20,918 bases of DNA. Source: JBDSGC01 sp046594105. Lineage in GTDB: Bacteria > Acidobacteriota > Thermoanaerobaculia > Gp7-AA8. Position 1 is the stretch's first letter. Each line of letters starts with the position of its first letter. Position numbers and translations under genes: made by a program. Positions 14,344 to 20,918 of this stretch are shown here, piece by piece. The stretch covers positions 1 to 20,918 of the forward strand of contig JBKJQB010000149.1 in assembly GCA_046594105.1 (NCBI GenBank). The letters run 5' to 3'. Under the pieces are notes generated by a model. The model was not told where the DNA came from. It searched no databases and worked only from the letters and a program-made list of their open reading frames with translations.

Positions 14344-14690
14344 GGTGCGTGCGAGCGAAGCTCGAGCCATCGGCCCCGTGCCAACCCGAAGCTCGTGCCA
14401 CCTTCAGTGCGCCCGCCCCGTCCCCAGATCCCTCGCTCCTCGCTCGGGATGACCGCCGCCAGCATGTGCCGCGACAGTGGCACGGGAGAACGCCGCGGCC
14501 CAACGTGCGGCGAGATCGTTGCTCCATCCCGTCTTGACCTGATCTGTGCCGCTGTCCTGGCACTGCTTTGCCATCGCTTTCCGCGTGTCGCAAGCTTCGC
14601 TCGTACCCCGGGCTGTGCTCCTCAGCCGCTCACGCGGCGCGAGAAATGACCGGCGTCCACCGTCACCGAACCTTACAATTCGGAGTACTC
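14344..14690. other. Repeat-bearing non-coding gap
   Basis: No gene is supported here. The gap includes a hairpin-forming stretch CAGATCCCTCGCTCCTCGCT (14425-14444, GATCCC pairing with the GGGAT at 14446-14450, then GAC) of a kind I know as an intergenic repeat in acidobacterial-type genomes, and a related degenerate one around 14590-14650 (GGCTG/CAGCC, 14611-14615 with 14622-14626, also ending ATGAC). A TACAAT -10-like box (14674-14679) precedes the next gene, without a recognisable -35. Confidence 0.45.
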
Positions 14691-17144
14691 ATGACATTGC
14701 AATCGAAGGTGTTGTGGCTTTTGTCGCCGCTGGCTGCACTCTTGTTTGTCTCAGCAATCGGGACGGCGTCGGGTCAGTCGATCTTCACTGTGGCAGGTGG
14801 TGGGACCGATGATGGACGCCCCGCGAACGCTGTAGGACTACAATTCCCCTCCGCCGTCGCGCTTGATCGGTTGGGCAATCTCTACATTGCGGACAGTGTC
14901 GGAAATCGAATCCGTAAGGTGGCTGCCGGGAGCGGGATCATCACGACCGTCGCCGGCACGGGAGCAAGCGGAACCTCAGGAGATGGAGGTCCGGCGACGG
15001 CGGCGTCGCTCTCGTATCCCGAAGACGTCGCTGTCGATACGCTGGGGAATCTCTATATCGCTGACAGCTTCAACCATCGCGTGCGCAAGATTACCGCAGC
15101 AACTGGGATCATCACAACGATCGTGGGTACCGGTGAGAAGGGGTTTTCAGGCGATGGTGGCCCCCCGACCAACGCCCTGTTGGACGCTCCTAGTGGAATT
15201 GCGATTGCTCCCTCGGGCGATTTCTATGTTGCTGACGCTGGCAACAACCGAATTCGTAAAGTGGCGAATGGTCTAATCACAACAATCGCGGGAACGGGCT
15301 CTCCCGGGTATTCAGGTGATGGCGGTCCTGCGACAAAAGCCGAGATCTTCACTTATGCGCGAGACAGCAGTACGGCAATCAGCCGCGTGGCGTTGGACAA
15401 CTCTCAAAATCTCTACATCTCGGACTATTTTAGCCATCGCGTCCGGAAGATCTCTGCGGACAGCGGCCTCATCTCGACGATCGCCGGCTCAGGTCCAATA
15501 GGGTTACTCGCCGGCGGATATTCAGGCGACGGAGGTCCTGCGACTACCGCCCAACTCCATGGTCCAATGGGTCTGAAAGTGGACGGGAATGGGAACCTCT
15601 ATGTGGTCGACGGATTCAACAGTCGCATTCGAAAGGTGGCAGTGGGAAGTGGCATCATCACCACGGTGGCCGGAGGTGGGCTCTCGCGTTCGTCCTCAAG
15701 TGATGGTGGGCCCGCTACTGCCGCTGCACTCGTCGATCCGTGGGGTTTGGCGATCGACCCTTCGGGTCACCTTTACATCGCTGATGCCGGCGATCACCGA
15801 ATCCGAAAGGTGGCGCCTGAGAGCGGGGTTATCTCCACCGTAGCTGGCAACGGTAGCGTGGAAGTATTCGGTGACGGTGGTCCAGCCACGGCTGCTGGAT
15901 TGTTTGGACCACGGGCGGTCGCCTCCGACGCTTCGGGCAATCTCGTGATAGCCGATTCTTCAGCCAACCGAATTCGCAGAGTGGCAGCCGGTACCGGCAT
16001 CATCTCGACCATCGTGGGAACAGGTTCGCCGGGTTTCTCAGGAGATGGCGGTCCCGCCACGGCTGCCCAGCTCTACTCTCCGGAGGGCGTTGTATTCGAT
16101 AGATCCGGAGACCTCTTGATCGCGGATAACAACAACCATCGCGTGCGTAAGGTAAGTGCGGCAACAGGCACGATTTCAACCGTGGCTGGCAATGGCGCCG
16201 GTGGTGGTCCGAACTTCGGAGACTTCTCGGGTGATGGCGGTCCCGCAACCGCCGCGGCTCTGTTCTGGCCATACGGTCTGGCCATTGACGCATCCGGAAA
16301 TCTCTATATCGCCGACTACGGGAACAAACGCGTTCGAAAAGTAAGTGCTTCGACGGGGGTGATCTCCACAGTTGCGGGGAGTGGTAGCGGAGCGCTTGCT
16401 GGCGATGGTGGACCTGCAACTTCTGCGGGGCTCAACCCAATATCACTCGCGGTTGATGCCATCGGAAACGTGTACGTGGCTGATCTTCTAAACTACCGAA
16501 TTCGCAAGGTAAGAGCGAGCGACGGAAGGATTTCTTCTCTGGACGGTGTTTATTACAGCTTCGGGATAGCGCTGGATCCGTCGTCGAATATCTATGTTGC
16601 TGAATCCGCCACTAACCGCGTGATCAGGATTGACGCCGCAACCGGCGCCAGTAGTCCAGTCGCCGGCAATTATATCGCAGGATTCTCTGGCGATGGAGGT
16701 GCCGCGACAGTTGCTACGCTCTCCGCGCCCCTCGGGGTGGCGTTCGACCCCTCTGGGAGTCTTTATATCGCGACAGGTGATCGTGTCCGTAAGGTGTCTC
16801 CCTGTCGTGTTGTCACCGCCGCTACAGTTCTGCAGCCGGCGAATCAATCCTCTAGTGTTGTGGCTTCTCCCCGCCTGTCATGGATGGCTACCGCTGGAGC
16901 GTTTCATTACGACGTCTACCTGGACACCGTGAACCAGCCGAAAAAGGTTATCGCTGCGGATGTGGCCTCGCCGAGTTACTCGCCGTCGAATCTCGAACCA
17001 CTGACGACGTACTACTGGAAAGTTGTGACGAATGGCGATCCGTTCTGCACTCCCTTCTCGCAGGTGTCGAGTGACGTGTGGTCCTTCACGACAACCGGCT
17101 CCTGTTCAGCCCCTGGCGCCTTCGACGCGAATCCGGCAAATTGA
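14691..17144 (+). CDS. Exported NHL-repeat double-propeller protein with fibronectin-like domain
   Basis: The 817-residue protein has a signal peptide (about 1-29, ending TASGQ) followed by twelve tandem NHL repeats of 50-65 residues. Each has a G(N/D)LYIAD-type strand, a NxR(I/V)RKV strand and an I(I/S)T(V/I)AG(T/N)G strand, joined by a FSGDGGPATAA linker. Twelve blades would give two six-bladed propellers. A fibronectin-type-III-like domain (about 705-810) with TTYYWKVV and VWSFTTTGSC ends the protein. NHL propellers bind proteins, nucleic acids or glycans; the target here is unknown. ATG 14691 is chosen because GGAG (14682-14685) precedes it and the signal peptide then starts the protein. 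Repeats 4, 10 and 11 are irregular. By eye its codons are somewhat less GC-biased than the housekeeping genes, consistent with acquisition. Confidence 0.87.
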   Translation: MTLQSKVLWLLSPLAALLFVSAIGTASGQSIFTVAGGGTDDGRPANAVGLQFPSAVALDRLGNLYIADSVGNRIRKVAAGSGIITTVAGTGASGTSGDGGPATAASLSYPEDVAVDTLGNLYIADSFNHRVRKITAATGIITTIVGTGEKGFSGDGGPPTNALLDAPSGIAIAPSGDFYVADAGNNRIRKVANGLITTIAGTGSPGYSGDGGPATKAEIFTYARDSSTAISRVALDNSQNLYISDYFSHRVRKISADSGLISTIAGSGPIGLLAGGYSGDGGPATTAQLHGPMGLKVDGNGNLYVVDGFNSRIRKVAVGSGIITTVAGGGLSRSSSSDGGPATAAALVDPWGLAIDPSGHLYIADAGDHRIRKVAPESGVISTVAGNGSVEVFGDGGPATAAGLFGPRAVASDASGNLVIADSSANRIRRVAAGTGIISTIVGTGSPGFSGDGGPATAAQLYSPEGVVFDRSGDLLIADNNNHRVRKVSAATGTISTVAGNGAGGGPNFGDFSGDGGPATAAALFWPYGLAIDASGNLYIADYGNKRVRKVSASTGVISTVAGSGSGALAGDGGPATSAGLNPISLAVDAIGNVYVADLLNYRIRKVRASDGRISSLDGVYYSFGIALDPSSNIYVAESATNRVIRIDAATGASSPVAGNYIAGFSGDGGAATVATLSAPLGVAFDPSGSLYIATGDRVRKVSPCRVVTAATVLQPANQSSSVVASPRLSWMATAGAFHYDVYLDTVNQPKKVIAADVASPSYSPSNLEPLTTYYWKVVTNGDPFCTPFSQVSSDVWSFTTTGSCSAPGAFDANPAN

Positions 17145-17415
17145 AACGAGGAAGTGACGTCATCGTCACGCCGGCGGCAGAACGACAGCGGTCCTTCGAC
17201 ACCTTAGCGGTCGGCCAGAGCCACGGTGAGGTGCAGAAGAGCCAGGGCTCGACCGGGAAGTGGGAGCGCAGGCGGCGGTCGTCTGGCAACTGGATCTCCG
17301 GTCAGATCGATCCGGCGCAGCTCGCAGAGCGCGGTGTCCTCGGGATGGCGTGACCGTGTGAGTGGCCTCAGCCGTGTACTCGCCCGAAACGCATCTAACC
17401 TCTTTGGATGGAGGT

Positions 17416-17491
17416 TGGTAGCGCATACGGGATTTGAACCCGTGTTACCGCCGTGAGAGGGCGGCGTCCTGGACCCCTAGACGAATGCGCC
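17416..17491 (-). tRNA. tRNA-Glu (anticodon CTC)
   Basis: The 76 bases read on the minus strand fold as a full cloverleaf: acceptor GGCGCAT with ATGCGCT (six pairs plus a G1-U72 wobble), D-arm, anticodon stem CCGCC/GGCGG around the loop CTCTCAC (anticodon CTC, glutamate), T-arm ACGGG-TTCAAAT-CCCGT, discriminator A and encoded CCA. A 6-bp hairpin AACCTC/GAGGTT (17397-17402 with 17411-17416) abuts the 3' end but lacks a T-run. The 271 bases between the NHL gene and this tRNA hold no gene I can support. Confidence 0.96.
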
Positions 17492-17509
17492 GGATGTGAA
17501 GGGAGGGCG

Positions 17510-17539
17510 ACGATACCCAATGCCACCTTGGGGCGTCAA
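17510..17539 (-). promoter_or_regulatory. Sigma-70-type promoter of tRNA-Glu
   Basis: On the minus strand TTGACG (17539-17534), an 18-base spacer and TATCGT (17515-17510) lie just upstream of the tRNA 5' end at 17491, giving a start about 10 bases before the mature tRNA. Confidence 0.6.
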
Positions 17540-17707
17540 GGCGCGACAACAGCGGACGGTGGGCAAAATTCCGAAGGGTGGTTGACTGACTTTCGATGGC
17601 GGTGAGGGTCGGTGTGGTCGGTGCGTCGGCGCGTTCGGTGGTGAGGGAGACGGTGCGGGTAATTTCGCTGGCCCTCGGACGAAAACGCCGGCTTGAGGAG
17701 AGGTTGC

Positions 17708-17771
17708 CTGGCGAGCACCCGCCGGCAGGATGTCGGCGGACCGGCCGGCAAGGATGCCGGCGTTCCGAAAG
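17708..17771. repeat. REP-like repeat, copy 4 (inverted)
   Basis: GCACCCGCCGGCAGGATGTC is followed by a second GCCGGCAAGGATGCCGGCGT unit; the end GGATGCCGGCGTTCCGAAAGGC is the reverse complement of copy 2 at its outer edge (4206 onward). This copy looks like two half-elements side by side. It lies between the tRNA promoter and the terminator of the giant He_PIG gene, in a gap without genes. Confidence 0.6.
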
Positions 17772-17801
17772 GCTTCAGGCGCTTCGACGCGACGCTCGCA
17801 A

Positions 17802-17835
17802 AGACGAAAAACGCCGGCCCAGAGGCCGGCGTTTT
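17802..17835 (-). terminator. Intrinsic terminator of the He_PIG giant gene
   Basis: A perfect 11-bp stem, AAAACGCCGGC (17808-17818) with GCCGGCGTTTT (17825-17835), and a 6-base loop lies 20 bases after the minus-strand stop codon. On the minus strand it ends in TTTTTCGTCTTT. A partial copy, GACGAAAACGCCGGC, sits at 17675-17689. Confidence 0.85.
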
Positions 17836-17855
17836 CGTTGTTGCCTGAGGGAAAG

Positions 17856-20800
17856 TTACTGGGCGGGGACGAAGGTCGGATCCTGGGTGCGCAGGTCGAC
17901 GATCGATCCGTAGGAGATGACTTTGCCGACTCCATCGAGAACCTTCACGCCGATGCGCACGTTGTAGACGTTGTCCAGTCCGAGCTGATGCAGGACGTCG
18001 TACTGGCGCACTTCATTCGGAGCCAGGTCGAAGGCAAAGCTCGGGCTGATCTTCGATCCCGGGACCACCACGCTCACTTCCACTCGCGTGGCGTTGCCGG
18101 TGACTTCGGCCACGCCAAGCGTCGTCCGGTAGCGTACGGACTCTTCGACCTGCATTATGTTGAGCGAGCGACCGTTCTTGCCGATGGCATCGCCGGCGGT
18201 GACCGCAGGCACGAACTGTCCGTAGGTTCCGGCGGTGGTCTGGTTGTAGGTCCGACCGGTGACGACGACGCTCGAGGCGTTCGGCGTGACCACATGGACT
18301 GCCCCATTGCCCGACGTGCCGAACACAGTGTTCAACACGTCATCGAGACGCTTGACCTCGCCGGCATTGATGAGCACATTCGCTGTCTTCGGCGTGCCAT
18401 TGCCTTCCGGATAGAACGTCAGCGTCGCCGGCTGAGAGCTGGTGGCGGGATTGAACAGGCGCATGTCGGTGCGCAGGGATGCCACGGCGTTGGTCAGGCC
18501 GGTGACGGCGGGAAGCACATAGCGATTGGCGCTGATCAGACCGAGGGGCTGCGCGGCGACCAGAAGAGGATCGCCGGTCTGACGGTCGACCACCGATGCG
18601 TACGCGGTGACCTTGCCCAGACCGTTGGCAACTCTCACTTCGATGCGGCCATCGGTCATGGAGACGCCGTACTGGGCCAGGAAGGAGTTGAGCTGCTTCT
18701 GCTCCCCTCCCTTCAGATCGACCGGGACATCGAGAACCTTCTTCCCGCTGCTGTCGAAGGCGCTGACGATGAGCGACGCAGACTGGCCCGACGCTTCGAC
18801 CAGTCCGAGGTTGGTGCGGAACGCCTCCGACTGGGCGATCTGCTGCAATCCGAGGATGGATGCGCCCTTGCCGACGAACCTGCTGAAGGGAACGGCCGGA
18901 ATGAACTGGCCGAACGTCCCGTGACCGGTCACGTCATACGTCCGGCTGGAGACCAGCGCGTTGAGCGTGGTGCCGAAGGCCTCCACGGGCGTGATCTGCA
19001 GCGTTCCGTTGCTGCTCTCTCCGAGCGACCCGATGCCGAACCAGTTGCGGATGATGTCGTCGAGAGCCATGGTCGCTCCCGGATCGATGGAGACGGCGGT
19101 CTGCTTGAGCGACTTCGACGCGTCGGAGCCCAGCGGCGTGAGCACGAGCTGATACTTGGCCGCTCGGTCGCTGGCGTTCAGCAGCCGGATGTCGGACTGC
19201 CAGCGCGTGTCCTGCCCGTCAAGATGACCGACGGACGGGATGACCAGCGCATTCGCCGGCGGCAGGCCCTTAGGCGCGGTGACCACCGGCGTGACGAGGT
19301 TGATGGAAACCGGAACGGTGACCGTGCGACTGTCCAGCCCGCGAATTCCGCTGGCCGACGGCGCGCTGCCGATGGTCACGAACAGCGTGCCCGTCCAGGT
19401 CCCGTTGTTCAGAGTTGCAGGATCGGCAGTGACCAGCAATGTGATCCCCGCAGGCGGAAGCTGACCAGTGGCCGGCGTGACCTTGAGCCAGGGCTGATCC
19501 ACCGTGGCCGAGAAGGGGAAGGTCCCCTCGGGGAAGCCGGGGATGTGGACCTGCAGAACGATCAGCTGCTTGCTCCCAGCCTGTCCATTCGCGCTCGGCT
19601 CGCTGTCGCTCCCCAGGTTCGGGGTGATGACGACGCGCGATGTGTCGGAGTACGGACCGTACTTTTTCAGGCAGGCGGAGAAGCCACGGATTCGATAGAA
19701 GAACGCAGTGGGCTGCGTCACCGTGTGCTGAAAGGAGAGCGAGTTTCCGTTGACCGGGATGGTGGTCACGCTGGTGAAGCCTTCATCGGAGGATTCGTCG
19801 ACCTCGTAGGACGACGAACCGTTGTCGAACCACTCGTAGAAGTATTTCTGCTGCGTAGCCACTTCGCTGACCAGAGCGGCGAAGGGTGGTCCGACGCCGC
19901 TGCAGAGGGAGAAGAAGGAGGAGACCGACTGCAGCTGGCAGCCCGCGCCGTCATCCGAAATCACGTACCAGACCACCACCCCGTCGGTAATAAAGACGGT
20001 GAGCGAAGTGGAGGATGTGGTCCCGACCGGAGCGGCAGCGCCTCCCGGAGGTGTGACATAGACGGTGTAGCTCAGCGCTCCCGGAACGGCTGTCCACGTG
20101 AACGTCACCGGCGAGGTCACGATGGCATTCTGGGCCGGCGAGATCAGAGTCGGTGGCTGCGACGGGCAGCCCGACGAGATGGTGATGCTGAATGGCTGCG
20201 TGGCGATCCCCGTGCCGTTGTTCGCCTTGACGATGCCGGTGAAGACGCCCGTTGCGGTCGGCGTGCCGCTGAGAACACCGGCGGAGCTCAACGTCAGTCC
20301 GGTGGGCAGGCTCCCGGAAAGCAGGCTGAATGCGGGCGATCCGGTTGAGGCATAGGTGAAGCTGTAGGGAACGCCGACCGTCCCGTTGGGAGGCGGACCG
20401 TTGGTGATGGCGGGAGCGGGTTGAGAGATGGTGATGCTGAAGGCCTGCGTCGCATTCGGAGCGGTGCCGTTGCTCGCCGTCACCGTGCCGCTGAAGGTGC
20501 CGAGAGCCGTCGGCGTTCCGGTGATCACGCCGGCGGAGCTCAACGTCAGACCGGTCGGCAGGCTGCCGGCAGACACGCTGAACGTCGGCGAGTTCGTCGA
20601 GGTGTAGTTGAAGCTGTAGGCGACACCGAGCGTGCCGTTCGCAGGCGGCGGACCGTTGGTGATGGTCGGCGGCGGCAGGGCGATGGTGATGCTGAACGCC
20701 TGCGTGGCATTCGGTGCGGTGCCGTTCGTCGCGGTCACCGTGCCGGTAAAGGTACCGAGGGCCGTGGGCGTTCCGGTGATCACGCCGGCGGAGCTGAGCG

Positions 20801-20918
20801 TCAATCCGGTCGGCAGGCTGCCGGCCGTCACGCTGAACGTCGGCGAGTTCGTCGAGGTGTAGTTGAAGCTGTAGGCGACGCCGAGCGTGCCGTTCGTAGG
20901 CGGCGGACCGTTGGTGAT
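17856..20918 (-). CDS. Giant exported He_PIG-repeat protein (5' end outside window)
   Basis: 1020 residues are visible and the frame is still open at the right edge, so the N-terminus and any signal peptide are missing. The visible part begins with three He_PIG (putative Ig) repeats of about 85 residues (GSLPTGLTLSSAGVITGTP cores), then a fibronectin-like domain (PTLISPAQNAIV..FTWTAVPGA), a second cysteine-containing beta-domain, a BACON-like domain (PWLKVTPATG) and at least two copies of an unnamed module with R(L/M)(L/F)N, LDD(I/V), FG, SRTY/GRTYN and GT(F/Y)GQF(I/V)PAV. That module is related to those of the two paralogues at 8129-14252. The protein ends FVPAQ with no anchor. It is probably secreted or surface-bound; an adhesive or binding role is guessed from Ig-type repeats. 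A strong terminator follows, and the gene lies upstream of tRNA-Glu on the same strand. Confidence 0.87.
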   Translation of the reverse strand: MTNGPPPTNGTLGVAYSFNYTSTNSPTFSVTAGSLPTGLTLSSAGVITGTPTALGTFTGTVTATNGTAPNATQAFSITIALPPPTITNGPPPANGTLGVAYSFNYTSTNSPTFSVSAGSLPTGLTLSSAGVITGTPTALGTFSGTVTASNGTAPNATQAFSITISQPAPAITNGPPPNGTVGVPYSFTYASTGSPAFSLLSGSLPTGLTLSSAGVLSGTPTATGVFTGIVKANNGTGIATQPFSITISSGCPSQPPTLISPAQNAIVTSPVTFTWTAVPGALSYTVYVTPPGGAAAPVGTTSSTSLTVFITDGVVVWYVISDDGAGCQLQSVSSFFSLCSGVGPPFAALVSEVATQQKYFYEWFDNGSSSYEVDESSDEGFTSVTTIPVNGNSLSFQHTVTQPTAFFYRIRGFSACLKKYGPYSDTSRVVITPNLGSDSEPSANGQAGSKQLIVLQVHIPGFPEGTFPFSATVDQPWLKVTPATGQLPPAGITLLVTADPATLNNGTWTGTLFVTIGSAPSASGIRGLDSRTVTVPVSINLVTPVVTAPKGLPPANALVIPSVGHLDGQDTRWQSDIRLLNASDRAAKYQLVLTPLGSDASKSLKQTAVSIDPGATMALDDIIRNWFGIGSLGESSNGTLQITPVEAFGTTLNALVSSRTYDVTGHGTFGQFIPAVPFSRFVGKGASILGLQQIAQSEAFRTNLGLVEASGQSASLIVSAFDSSGKKVLDVPVDLKGGEQKQLNSFLAQYGVSMTDGRIEVRVANGLGKVTAYASVVDRQTGDPLLVAAQPLGLISANRYVLPAVTGLTNAVASLRTDMRLFNPATSSQPATLTFYPEGNGTPKTANVLINAGEVKRLDDVLNTVFGTSGNGAVHVVTPNASSVVVTGRTYNQTTAGTYGQFVPAVTAGDAIGKNGRSLNIMQVEESVRYRTTLGVAEVTGNATRVEVSVVVPGSKISPSFAFDLAPNEVRQYDVLHQLGLDNVYNVRIGVKVLDGVGKVISYGSIVDLRTQDPTFVPAQ
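20169..20918 (-). repeat. Tandem 255-bp He_PIG-encoding DNA repeats
   Basis: Two units of exactly 255 bases (20409-20663 and 20664-20918) are nearly identical in DNA, and a third, more diverged 240-base unit follows (20169-20408). The array probably continues beyond the window. The near-identity at DNA level points to recent duplication or gene conversion within the gene. Such arrays are also prone to assembly collapse. Confidence 0.8.

Larger units (their letters stand above)
7759..17441. mobile_element. Candidate genomic island integrated at tRNA-Glu(CTC)
   Basis: Direct repeats of the tRNA-Glu 3' end (7759-7784 and 17416-17441) bracket about 9.66 kb. All genes inside run on the plus strand and encode exported beta-rich proteins or decayed fragments, while the genes on both sides run on the minus strand. 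The orientation is right for integration: the complete tRNA has its 3' end facing the island and the spare 3' fragment sits at the far border. No integrase, excisionase, relaxase or transposase was recognised inside, so it would be a degenerate or non-autonomous element. The alternative is an ancient tRNA-fragment duplication unconnected with the cargo. Confidence 0.45.

Noticed and set aside
17166..17426. 86-codon minus-strand frame between the NHL gene and tRNA-Glu
   Set aside because: It begins inside the tRNA gene, has no ribosome site, and its Arg/Ser/Pro-rich product looks like a shadow frame.
17226..17456. 76-codon plus-strand frame ending in VAHTGFEPVLPP
   Set aside because: The end is simply the antisense translation of tRNA-Glu, a well-known annotation artefact.
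17730..20348. 872-codon plus-strand open frame
   Set aside because: It lies antisense to the He_PIG giant gene and its product is Arg/Asp/Gly-rich with no domain pattern. It is a shadow of the high-GC codon bias on the other strand.
20169..20918. CRISPR array
   Set aside because: The repeats are 255-base coding units in frame with an Ig-like protein, not short repeats with unique spacers. No cas genes are present.

Overview
The window looks like a chromosomal contig from a GC-rich, Gram-negative, soil or sediment type bacterium, most likely an acidobacterium or close relative. This is inferred from the leuS-lptE pair (outer-membrane LPS export), a membrane-anchored Ser/Thr kinase with a PD40/TolB-like propeller, very large secreted proteins with He_PIG, NHL and fibronectin-like modules, and many short palindromic interspersed repeats. 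No 16S rRNA or other taxonomic marker is present, so the assignment is tentative.

Layout. 1-4145 is a housekeeping block: the 3' end of leuS, lptE (LPS-assembly lipoprotein), a UbiB/ABC1-type kinase on the minus strand, and divergent metK (SAM synthetase) closed by a textbook terminator. 4203-4850 is a repeat dump holding palindromic repeats, an apparent IS3-type insertion-sequence remnant that cuts one repeat, a three-hairpin element and a small orphan ORF. 4854-7513 (minus) is a transmembrane Ser/Thr kinase with a WD40-like sensor or scaffold half, split by a single-base frameshift near 5921.

7759-17441 is the most interesting part. The last 26 bases of a tRNA-Glu gene occur twice in the same orientation: once as an isolated fragment at 7759-7784 and once within the complete tRNA-Glu(CTC) at 17416-17491. 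This is the footprint expected of an integrative element inserted at the tRNA 3' end. A minus-strand terminator left of the fragment (7680-7703) looks like the ancestral tRNA terminator stranded by the insertion. The roughly 9.66 kb between the copies carries only plus-strand genes for exported beta-rich proteins: two tandem paralogues (8129-10888 and 11007-14252), bridged by a 40-codon ORF that overlaps both neighbours (TAATG and ATGA junctions), and a 12-repeat NHL double-propeller protein (14691-17144). No integrase was seen, so the element would be decayed or mobilised in trans.

17856-20918 (minus, running off the right edge) encodes another giant secreted protein. It has tandem near-identical He_PIG repeats and C-terminal modules related to those of the two paralogues inside the candidate island. 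The linked picture is a surface or secreted-protein locus expanded by duplication next to a tRNA integration site. The function of these proteins is not known from sequence; adhesion or extracellular binding is only a guess from domain types.
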